Shown: in pieces, positions 1 to 5,061 of the stretch
Layout: each line of letters starts with the position of its first letter
How positions within the stretch are numbered: position 1 is the stretch's first letter
NCBI GenBank assembly: GCA_946480685.1
Contig: CAMLLI010000336.1
Location: forward strand, 1-5,636
Length of the DNA stretch: 5,636 nt
From: an uncultured Flammeovirgaceae bacterium
Lineage (GTDB): Bacteria > Bacteroidota > Bacteroidia > Cytophagales > Cyclobacteriaceae
Reading direction: 5' to 3'
The notes under the pieces: generated by a model
Seen by the model: the letters and a program-made list of their open reading frames with translations, nothing else
Told to the model about the DNA's origin: nothing
Database searches by the model: none
Position numbers and translations under genes: made by a program

Positions 1-265
1 CCTGATCACGGGAAATGAGACTCAACCTGATCACAATATTGTACTATATCCGAATCCCACTTCATCAGAGATCATCATCCGCTTTTCGGAAGCACAAGCT
101 TCGTCTATTACACTACTGAATGTTATGGGAAAAACGATTCAAACTATACAGGGCGTTGAACGTGAGAACCGGATCGGACTGACCGGACTTCCCGAAGGTA
201 CTTACCTGGTAAAGATTCGCTATAACAATACGGAAGTGATCCGCAAGGTGGTAAAGATCAACTAG
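1..265 (+). CDS. 3' end of a T9SS-secreted protein (type A sorting domain), partial
   Basis: This is an open frame from base 2 to the TAG at 263-265, giving 87 residues of a protein whose start lies upstream of the window. The visible part has the hallmarks of the T9SS type A C-terminal sorting domain (Por_Secre_tail). It carries an LYPNPT motif near the start, then a hydrophobic beta strand (SSITLLNVMGKTI), then LTGLPEGTYLVKI, and ends in IRKVVKIN, the usual basic-hydrophobic finish. In this family the domain directs a protein already exported by Sec through the outer membrane by the type IX machinery and is then usually removed. It says nothing about the catalytic or adhesive function of the missing N-terminal part, so the cargo cannot be named. 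No convincing terminator separates it from the next gene. Confidence 0.88.
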   Translation, partial: LITGNETQPDHNIVLYPNPTSSEIIIRFSEAQASSITLLNVMGKTIQTIQGVERENRIGLTGLPEGTYLVKIRYNNTEVIRKVVKIN

Positions 266-339
266 CGTGATTGAGTTTTTTACCGTTCATAAAGATTATC
301 AGGTATACCATTAAAGTATAGCATCAATCTGCAGATATT

Positions 340-359
340 GCGAGTCTGAATTAACTCGC
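340..359 (+). other. Small hairpin directly before the peptidase start codon
   Basis: GCGAGT (340-345) and ACTCGC (354-359) form a perfect 6-bp stem with an 8-nt loop. It ends 3 nt before the ATG at 363, where a Shine-Dalgarno sequence would normally sit, and none is visible. It could affect translation initiation, but a 6-bp stem can occur by chance. No -7 box of the TAnnTTTG type was found in 266-362. Confidence 0.35.
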
Positions 360-362
360 CCT

Positions 363-2495
363 ATGAAAACATTACAATGGCTGGCATTGGCATGCATTCT
401 CGCTACGACTGCATGCAATCCTGAAAAAGAAACGACCTCGTATCCTGATGTTAAACCACCGGTAGCAGCAAAGAAGCCTTTTGAAATTGTATCCCGTCAC
501 GGTCATAAGCGCGTAGATGAATATTACTGGCTGAAGAATCGCGAAGACTCTGCGGTTATAACATACCTGAAAGCCGAGAACGCTTATGTCGACACGATGC
601 TGAGCGATACCCGGTCGCTTCAGGAAAAGCTGTTCAGCGAAATGAAGGGACGCATCAAAGAGAAAGATGAATCAGTCCCCTACAGGCTTGATGATTACTA
701 TTACTATACCCGCTACGAAGAAGGTTATGAGTACCCGTTGATCTGTCGCAAGAAAGGATCGCTGGATGCGGCCGAAGAAGTAATTGCCGATGGCAACGAT
801 CTGAGTAAAGGACATAACTTTTTTGATATTGATGCTGAAGTAAGTCCCAATCACATACTTGCCGGAATTATAACGGATACGGTGGGACGCAGATTTTATA
901 CCATCCGTATAAAAGATCTGAAAACGGGCAACCTCTATGCAGACAAGATTGGTGGCACGGAAGGTGAAATGGTATGGTACAACGACAATAAGACTTTTAT
1001 ATATGTACAGGCTGATCCGGAAACCTTGATCGGCAACAAGGTATACCGCCACGCGCTGGGCACACCTGCTTCACAGGATGAGTTGATCTATACTGAAAAA
1101 GATTCCACGCTGGAGTGTGCCATTCACAAATCAAAATCAGAAAAGTATATATTCATTACCAGCAGCCGCACCGATGCACAGGCTGAGCGCTACCTGGACG
1201 CTGATCAGCCGAAAGGCAAAGTTACTATTCTTGAGCCGCTGCAAGCCAACGTAAAATATAGTGCCGATCACGCCAACAACAACTTCTATATACTTACCAA
1301 CCTGAACGCTCCTAATTTCCGTCTGGTGCAAGCGCCTGTCTCAAAACCTGCAAAGAAAAACTGGACAGACCTCATACCACACAACGACAAGGTGTTTATT
1401 GAAGATGTAACGTTATTCAAAGATTATTTTGTATTGGAAGAAACAACGGAAGGGCTAAGTAAAATACGCATCGTTCGATGGAGCGACAAGAAAGAACATG
1501 CCGTTGACTTTGGTGAGCCGGTATATTTCGCGAGTCTCTCGGCCAACCCGGAGTTCAATACAACGATAGTGCGCTATAATTACCAGTCGCTTACTACACC
1601 GAACTCGGTATACGACTACGATGTAACTACGCAGGAAAAGAAATTACTGAAGGCACAGGAGATACTGGGCGGTTTTGATAAGAACAACTATCAGGCAGAG
1701 CGTGTCATGGTAAAAGCGCGTGATGGTGCTATGGTTCCCGTATCGATCGTATATCGCAAAGACCTATTCAAAAAAGACGGAAGTAATCCGGGACTGCAAT
1801 ATGCATATGGATCATACGGTGCCTCCACGCCTGCATTTTTCAGTTCTACACGACTAAGTTTACTGGATCGCGGATTTGTATATGCCATCGCGCATATTCG
1901 TGGCGGTCAGGAGATGGGTGGCAAATGGTATGAAGATGGCAAGATGCTGAAAAAGAAAAACACCTTTACTGACTTTATCGATTGCTCGGAATACCTGGTA
2001 CAAAGTAAATATATAGCGAAAGATAAACTGTTTGCCAATGGTGGCAGTGCAGGAGGTTTGCTGATGGGTGCTATAACCAACATGCGTCCTGATCTTTACA
2101 AAGGCGTTATAGCCGAAGTTCCGTTTGTTGACGTTATCACAACCATGATGGATGAAAGTATACCGCTTACAACTTTTGAGTGGAAAGAGTGGGGCAACCC
2201 GAACGTAAAGGAAGAGTATGAGTATATGCTTTCGTATTCACCATACGATAACGTGGAGAAAAAAGACTATCCGAATTTACTGGTAACAACTGGTCTGCAC
2301 GATAGCCAGGTACAATACTGGGAACCTGCCAAGTGGGTTGCCAAACTGCGTACGATGAAAACAGACAACAACCTGCTTCTCTTTAAAACCAACATGAGTG
2401 CCGGCCACGGAGGATCATCCGGCAGATTCCAGGCTTTGAAAGACGAAGCCCTCGCTGATGCCTTTATGCTGAAGCTGGCGGGGATAAAAGAATAG
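363..2495 (+). CDS. ptrB: Oligopeptidase B-like S9A serine peptidase, putative lipoprotein
   Basis: This is a prolyl-oligopeptidase-family serine peptidase (710 aa) of the oligopeptidase B branch, which cleaves short peptides after Arg or Lys. Residues about 36-440 form the N-terminal beta-propeller that restricts substrate size, and about 480-706 form the alpha/beta-hydrolase domain. The nucleophile is Ser562 in GGSAGG, with Asp647 in TGLHDSQVQYWEPAKW and His682 in SAGHGGSSGRF. The Ser-Asp (85) and Asp-His (35) spacings match E. coli oligopeptidase B as I recall it (532/617/652). Tyr482 in YGSYG is the likely oxyanion residue. The N-terminus is K-rich then hydrophobic, ending in TTAC (Cys18), a weak lipobox lacking the usual Leu. 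Classical oligopeptidase B is cytosolic, so envelope placement would be a difference. The core beyond the leader is about the family's usual length. Position 608, usually acidic, is Lys. The gene appears monocistronic, with its own terminator 21 nt after the stop. Confidence 0.92.
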   Translation: MKTLQWLALACILATTACNPEKETTSYPDVKPPVAAKKPFEIVSRHGHKRVDEYYWLKNREDSAVITYLKAENAYVDTMLSDTRSLQEKLFSEMKGRIKEKDESVPYRLDDYYYYTRYEEGYEYPLICRKKGSLDAAEEVIADGNDLSKGHNFFDIDAEVSPNHILAGIITDTVGRRFYTIRIKDLKTGNLYADKIGGTEGEMVWYNDNKTFIYVQADPETLIGNKVYRHALGTPASQDELIYTEKDSTLECAIHKSKSEKYIFITSSRTDAQAERYLDADQPKGKVTILEPLQANVKYSADHANNNFYILTNLNAPNFRLVQAPVSKPAKKNWTDLIPHNDKVFIEDVTLFKDYFVLEETTEGLSKIRIVRWSDKKEHAVDFGEPVYFASLSANPEFNTTIVRYNYQSLTTPNSVYDYDVTTQEKKLLKAQEILGGFDKNNYQAERVMVKARDGAMVPVSIVYRKDLFKKDGSNPGLQYAYGSYGASTPAFFSSTRLSLLDRGFVYAIAHIRGGQEMGGKWYEDGKMLKKKNTFTDFIDCSEYLVQSKYIAKDKLFANGGSAGGLLMGAITNMRPDLYKGVIAEVPFVDVITTMMDESIPLTTFEWKEWGNPNVKEEYEYMLSYSPYDNVEKKDYPNLLVTTGLHDSQVQYWEPAKWVAKLRTMKTDNNLLLFKTNMSAGHGGSSGRFQALKDEALADAFMLKLAGIKE

Positions 2496-2515
2496 TATAA
2501 ATGTATATATAGCGT

Positions 2516-2544
2516 AAAAGGCATAGGTATTTCCTATGCCTTTT
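2516..2544 (+). terminator. Intrinsic terminator after the peptidase gene
   Basis: Two perfect 12-base arms, AAAAGGCATAGG (2516-2527) and CCTATGCCTTTT (2533-2544), enclose a 5-nt loop. The right arm ends in TTTT and is followed by an AT-rich stretch. The A-run on the left arm means it could also work on the minus strand, but no minus-strand gene ends here. It separates the peptidase from the toxin-antitoxin cassette. Confidence 0.9.
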
Positions 2545-2599
2545 ATCTTATAAGCGGGTGTAATAAACTCCAAATTGTTATCCGGCTGACCGATATAAA

Positions 2600-2614
2600 A
2601 AATTTCGTAAATTT
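2600..2614. promoter_or_regulatory. Candidate operator: paired AAATTT sites at the antitoxin promoter
   Basis: AAATTT (2600-2605) and AAATTT (2609-2614) are separated by CGT, giving a 6+3+6 inverted repeat. Each half is itself a palindrome. The right half lies inside the -7 box of the antitoxin promoter, a position suited to autorepression by the HTH-type antitoxin. This is inference: AT-rich symmetry is common in such spacers and no binding site is known for this protein. Confidence 0.3.
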
Positions 2615-2615
2615 G
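2608..2615 (+). promoter_or_regulatory. Bacteroidota -7 box (TAAATTTG), predicted leaderless start
   Basis: TAAATTTG is an exact match to the Bacteroidota -7 consensus TAnnTTTG. Only 4 nt separate it from the ATG at 2620, so transcription should begin at or next to the start codon. The -33 element is poor: CTG at 2586-2588 sits at the usual 19-nt spacing but matches TTG at only two of three positions. Confidence 0.6.
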
Positions 2616-2619
2616 TTGT

Positions 2620-2859
2620 ATGGATTGGCAGAATTATATCGTATCGGACAAGGATGTGCTGTTGGGAAAGCCTACGATAAAAGGAACCCGGATTTCCGTT
2701 GAACATATCGTGGGACTGCTCGCGCAGGGATGGACTGAAAATGATATCCTGGAAAATTACCCACGCTTGACAAAGCAATCTCTTCAAGCTGTCTTTGCTT
2801 ACATACAGGACTGTATTCATGACGGTCTGTTATTCACACCAACAAGAAAGACAGCGTAA
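2620..2859 (+). CDS. DUF433 family antitoxin-like protein
   Basis: A 79-residue protein of the DUF433 family (COG2442), predicted to be the DNA-binding antitoxin of a two-gene toxin-antitoxin system. The family signature GKPTIKGTRISVEHI is visible at about residues 16-30. It is followed by VGLLAQGWTENDILENYP and LTKQSLQAVFAYI, the helices of the expected helix-turn-helix fold (about 26-62), and by a short C-terminal tail likely to contact the toxin. There is no signal peptide or membrane segment, so it should be cytosolic. The ATG start keeps the whole DUF433 domain and sits 4 nt after a -7 promoter box. The downstream putative nuclease starts 7 nt after this stop codon, the classic antitoxin-first order. 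Autorepression through an operator at its promoter is expected for the class but not proven here. Confidence 0.88.
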   Translation: MDWQNYIVSDKDVLLGKPTIKGTRISVEHIVGLLAQGWTENDILENYPRLTKQSLQAVFAYIQDCIHDGLLFTPTRKTA

Positions 2860-2866
2860 CAGTTAA

Positions 2867-3220
2867 ATGAAACTACTGGCAAACGAGAACTTCCCATTAA
2901 AGAGTGTTCTGTATTTAAGAAGTAAAGGTTATGATATTGTATCGATCGGTACAGATAACCCAAGCATTGCAGATCATGTTATGATGACTATTGCCATGAG
3001 AGAAGAACGCACCATTCTGACATTTGACCGTGATTATGGTGAGCTTATTTTCAAACATAACTACAAACCTGAAAAGGGAGTCATTTATCTGCGACTTGCA
3101 GAATATGAAGCGGATGAACCGAGTAAATTTGTTGAAGAATTGATCAGCACACAGGACTATAACTTCTTTCGCGCCTTAACAGTTGCCGATAAAAACGGTA
3201 TTCGCCAAAGAACATATTGA
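2867..3220 (+). CDS. DUF5615 family PIN-like protein, putative toxin nuclease
   Basis: A 117-residue protein of the DUF5615 family (COG4634), a PIN-like fold predicted to be a metal-dependent RNase and the toxin partner of DUF433 proteins. The start MKLLANENFP matches the first family motif. GYDIVSI (21-27) is the second strand. D36 precedes an A-rich helix ending in REER (45-48). TILTFDRDYGELIF (49-62) holds the conserved acidic pair D54/D56, and GVIYLRL (71-77) is a core strand. Many family members have Asp at position 6; here it is Asn6, with Glu7 next to it, so E7, D36, D54 and D56 are the likely metal ligands. No Shine-Dalgarno sequence is visible and the gap to the antitoxin is 7 nt, which suggests translational coupling. 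Toxicity is inferred from family and gene order; the RNA target is unknown. Confidence 0.87.
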   Translation: MKLLANENFPLKSVLYLRSKGYDIVSIGTDNPSIADHVMMTIAMREERTILTFDRDYGELIFKHNYKPEKGVIYLRLAEYEADEPSKFVEELISTQDYNFFRALTVADKNGIRQRTY

Positions 3221-3232
3221 ATATATATTCAA
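3217..3232. repeat. Perfect 16-bp palindrome over the putative toxin stop codon
   Basis: TTGAATATATATTCAA reads the same on both strands and contains the TGA stop (3218-3220). As RNA it would form only a short AT hairpin with no T-tract, so it is a poor terminator. As DNA it could be a dimer binding site. Its role is unknown. Confidence 0.5.
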
Positions 3233-3241
3233 GGCTTCAGC

Positions 3242-3296
3242 ACTTCGGATATATATGTAATTCTGTCAATACTGCGAAGTCACCCTGATATCCGAA
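3242..3296 (+). repeat. Two overlapping, mutually exclusive inverted repeats in the spacer after the TA cassette
   Basis: TTCGGATAT (3244-3252) pairs perfectly with ATATCCGAA (3288-3296). ACTTCG (3242-3247) can instead pair with CGAAGT (3275-3280). Both pairings use bases 3244-3247, so only one can form at a time. There is no T-run after either, so neither looks like a standard terminator. The rest of the 229-bp spacer 3221-3449 holds no open frame with recognisable protein features. Confidence 0.4.
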
Positions 3297-3393
3297 TTCT
3301 TACACGCTTAAGAACCATTCTGATTGCTGCTTATATGAAAAGTTAAATCGATCGCCAGTCGGTTATTTGATGCGGTATATTTATCAGGCATAA

Positions 3394-3406
3394 TAATTTA
3401 GTTTAC
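3394..3406 (+). promoter_or_regulatory. Possible promoter element upstream of the lipoprotein gene
   Basis: TAATTTAG (3394-3401) matches TAnnTTTG at seven of eight positions. It sits within a 12-base string, AATTTAGTTTAC (3395-3406), that recurs exactly just before the beta-barrel gene at 5048-5059. A TTG occurs at 3367-3369 with a spacing of 24 nt, longer than usual. This is weak evidence for a promoter giving a leader of roughly 40 nt. Confidence 0.3.
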
Positions 3407-3449
3407 TAACTTCCGCAAAGAACATCGGACGAACAAAAACAAAGAAGTT

Positions 3450-3911
3450 ATGAAAAGTAAATTAAACGCATGGCTACTGCTGGGATTACTGATAACCGGT
3501 TTCAGCGCTTGCGATGATGATGACGATGAAACACTGAGCCGCACCGTGGAAGGACGCTGGCAGGGCACGCGCCTGGAGCTCACACTGGAAGCCTTTGGTG
3601 TTCCTGTACGAAACGAAGATGACGATACGTTTGATGCCAAACTCGAATTTAAAGCGAACGGCTCGGTAACCATCGAAGATGAAGGACAATCTGCTACCGG
3701 TACATGGGTTCAAAATGGCAATACGTTGACACTGAGTGTAAATTATACCATTGAGAACATTAGTCTGTCCGGAGATTATACCATTGAAGAATTAACTGAC
3801 ACAAGTCTTAAACTCTATGCCGAGCGTGATGAGACTTACGAAGATCCCGACACCGGCCTGGAGATTGACGGAAAACTAAAAGCAACACTGCACTTTACAG
3901 CTATACCTTAG
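3450..3911 (+). CDS. Small lipoprotein with lipocalin-like domain, likely surface-exposed
   Basis: A 153-residue lipoprotein. Residues 1-20 are a signal peptide (MKSK, then a Leu-rich core) ending in FSAC, so Cys21 should be lipidated. The next residues are DDDDDE, an acidic run resembling the Bacteroidota lipoprotein export signal that sends lipoproteins to the outer face of the outer membrane. The mature part follows the Bacteroidota lipocalin-like pattern: [10 protein letters not shown] (36-45), [11 protein letters not shown], then [14 protein letters not shown], then [15 protein letters not shown], all alternating beta strands of a small barrel. No ligand can be named. A purine-rich AAAGAAG (3441-3447) just before the ATG is a weak possible ribosome site. 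The 3' end overlaps pyrD tail to tail by 11 bp, so there is no room for a terminator between the genes. Confidence 0.8.
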   Translation: MKSKLNAWLLLGLLITGFSACDDDDDETLSRTVEGRWQGTRLELTLEAFGVPVRNEDDDTFDAKLEFKANGSVTIEDEGQSATGTWVQNGNTLTLSVNYTIENISLSGDYTIEELTDTSLKLYAERDETYEDPDTGLEIDGKLKATLHFTAIP

Positions 3912-4953
3912 CTTTTGATTTGCTATAGTTTAGTAAAGCCTTGTTGATCCGTTTTACAAACGAGGGGCCTTCATATATAAAGCCGGTGTATATCTGTACA
4001 AGATCTGCACCGGCTTTTAGTTTTTCTACCGCATCTTCCGGAGTCATTATACCGCCGACACCTATAATTGGAAAATCCTTACCAAGCATGTTGCGCAGAT
4101 AAGCGATTACCTGTGTTGATCGTAATGTCAACGGTTTTCCACTCAAGCCGCCATTCCCTATAGCGGTAACGTCAGCAACCGGTGTAAGCAGGTCGCTTCG
4201 ATCAATGGTTGTATTGGTGGCGATCACACCATCAGTTTTCGTTTGCTTTAGTATATAGACTATATCATCCAGCTGTGATGGAGAAAGATCGGGTGCTATC
4301 TTCAGCAATACCGGTTTATACTTTTCTTTCTGTTTGCTGAGCGTTATAACATGACTTAACAATTTCTGCAACGGTTCCTTTTCCTGCAGCTCGCGCAGCC
4401 CTGGTGTATTCGGAGAACTTACGTTTACAACAAAGTAATCTACATACGGATAAAGTGCTTCAAAGCAATAGGCATAATCATCCATTGCATTTTCGTTTGG
4501 CGTAACTTTATTCTTGCCAATGTTACCACCTACCAATACGGGCGACTTCCGTTTTCTTAATCTTTCAACAGCTGCTGCTACACCTTCGTTATTAAATCCC
4601 ATGCGGTTAATAAGTGCCTGGTCTTGCGGAAGACGAAACAGCCGGGGTTTATCATTGCCGGGTTGAGGTTTCGGTGTTAATGTACCAATCTCCACGAAGC
4701 CATAGCCGAGGCAGGCCATCTCGTCAACAATCCGGGCATCCTTATCCAGGCCCGCAGCGAGGCCTACAGGATTTTTAAATCTTAGCCCAAAAATTACACG
4801 TTCTAATTGCGGATGTTCGAAATGGAATAAAAAACGAAGAAAAGCCTTACCCCCTGGTATCCTTCCGCTTATGCGGAGAACAGCAAAAACAAAATGGTGA
4901 ATCTTTTCAGGGTCGACTAGAAAAAAGAGCGGACGAATGAGAAATTTGTACAT
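3901..4953 (-). CDS. pyrD: Dihydroorotate dehydrogenase (quinone), class 2
   Basis: This enzyme oxidises dihydroorotate to orotate in de novo pyrimidine synthesis and passes electrons through FMN to membrane quinone. It has about 350 residues from the ATG at 4953. The amphipathic N-terminus [21 protein letters not shown] is the membrane-associated quinone-site extension typical of class 2. In this numbering the FMN and substrate motifs are GLAAGLDKD (64-72), INRMGFNN (115-122) and [10 protein letters not shown] (176-185). Ser180 is the catalytic base; Ser rather than Cys marks class 2. KIAPDLS follows at 218-224, then TNTT (246-249), GGLSGKP (268-274), GVGGI (298-302) and YTGFIYEGP (322-330). 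A GTG at 4971 would add MYIFAI in frame, but that stretch contains a promoter -7 box, so the ATG is preferred. The gene is divergent from the beta-barrel gene and its last codons overlap the convergent lipoprotein gene. Confidence 0.96.
   Translation of the reverse strand: MYKFLIRPLFFLVDPEKIHHFVFAVLRISGRIPGGKAFLRFLFHFEHPQLERVIFGLRFKNPVGLAAGLDKDARIVDEMACLGYGFVEIGTLTPKPQPGNDKPRLFRLPQDQALINRMGFNNEGVAAAVERLRKRKSPVLVGGNIGKNKVTPNENAMDDYAYCFEALYPYVDYFVVNVSSPNTPGLRELQEKEPLQKLLSHVITLSKQKEKYKPVLLKIAPDLSPSQLDDIVYILKQTKTDGVIATNTTIDRSDLLTPVADVTAIGNGGLSGKPLTLRSTQVIAYLRNMLGKDFPIIGVGGIMTPEDAVEKLKAGADLVQIYTGFIYEGPSFVKRINKALLNYSKSKAKV
3979..4017 (+). terminator. Intrinsic terminator for the lipoprotein transcript, embedded in antisense pyrD
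   Basis: AAAGCCGGTG (3979-3988) pairs with CACCGGCTTT (4008-4017). The stem continues inward with a T-G wobble, an A-T pair, one mismatch and ATCT/AGAT, closing on a 5-nt GTACA loop. On the plus strand TTTTAGTTTTT (4015-4025) overlaps and follows the right arm, the layout of a rho-independent terminator 67 nt after the lipoprotein stop codon. On the minus strand the hairpin is followed only by TTTATATATG, so it is a poor terminator for pyrD. The same bases encode the conserved pyrD segment around [13 protein letters not shown]. Confidence 0.7.
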
Positions 4954-4958
4954 GATGG

Positions 4959-4966
4959 CAAAGATA
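4959..4966 (-). promoter_or_regulatory. pyrD: Bacteroidota -7 box of pyrD (TATCTTTG), predicted leaderless start
   Basis: Reading the minus strand, TATCTTTG is an exact match to TAnnTTTG and ends 5 nt before the ATG at 4953. TTA at 4988-4986 lies 19 nt upstream as an imperfect -33 element (consensus TTG). The start of transcription should fall at or very near the ATG, leaving no room for a ribosome site and excluding the upstream GTG. Confidence 0.6.
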
Positions 4967-5045
4967 TACACTTAGGCAAGGATAATAACTACTGGCGGAT
5001 TTCTCCTATTGATATTCCTAAAAAATGGTATGTTCGCGCCCTAAA

Positions 5046-5059
5046 TAAATTTAGTTTAC
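5046..5059 (+). promoter_or_regulatory. Possible promoter element of the beta-barrel gene
   Basis: TAAATTTA (5046-5053) matches TAnnTTTG at seven of eight positions and is followed by G. It ends 8 nt before the ATG at 5062. It is part of the 12-base string AATTTAGTTTAC that also occurs at 3395-3406. No clear TTG lies at the expected -33 spacing. Confidence 0.35.
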
Positions 5060-5061
5060 CT

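Noticed and set aside
250..284. GGTAAA/TTTACC inverted repeat with a T-run after the T9SS gene, as a terminator
   Set aside because: The arms are only 6 bp with a 23-nt loop and little internal pairing, and the T-run lies within the right arm. It is too weak to call.
304..320. TATAC/GTATA 5-bp inverted repeat upstream of the peptidase gene
   Set aside because: It is short and AT-rich and expected by chance, with no promoter or terminator context.
672..1052. Minus-strand 126-codon open frame inside the peptidase gene
   Set aside because: It lies wholly antisense to a clear S9A coding region, has no recognisable domain, and its composition is that of a reverse-complement shadow. The same applies to the minus-strand frames at 1137-1331, 1691-1888 and 2267-2524.
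2578..2820. Minus-strand 80-codon frame over the antitoxin gene
   Set aside because: It is antisense to the DUF433 domain, which is clearly recognisable on the plus strand.
3221..3449. Possible decayed gene or mobile-element remnant between the TA cassette and the lipoprotein gene
   Set aside because: No reading frame gives recognisable protein sequence, and there are no terminal inverted repeats or target duplications. Only short inverted repeats are visible.
3398..3713. Minus-strand frames (3398-3673 and 3486-3713) over the lipoprotein gene
   Set aside because: The Ser-rich stretches are the reverse complement of the GAT/GAA-rich acidic segments. They overlap a well-supported lipoprotein and have no features of their own.
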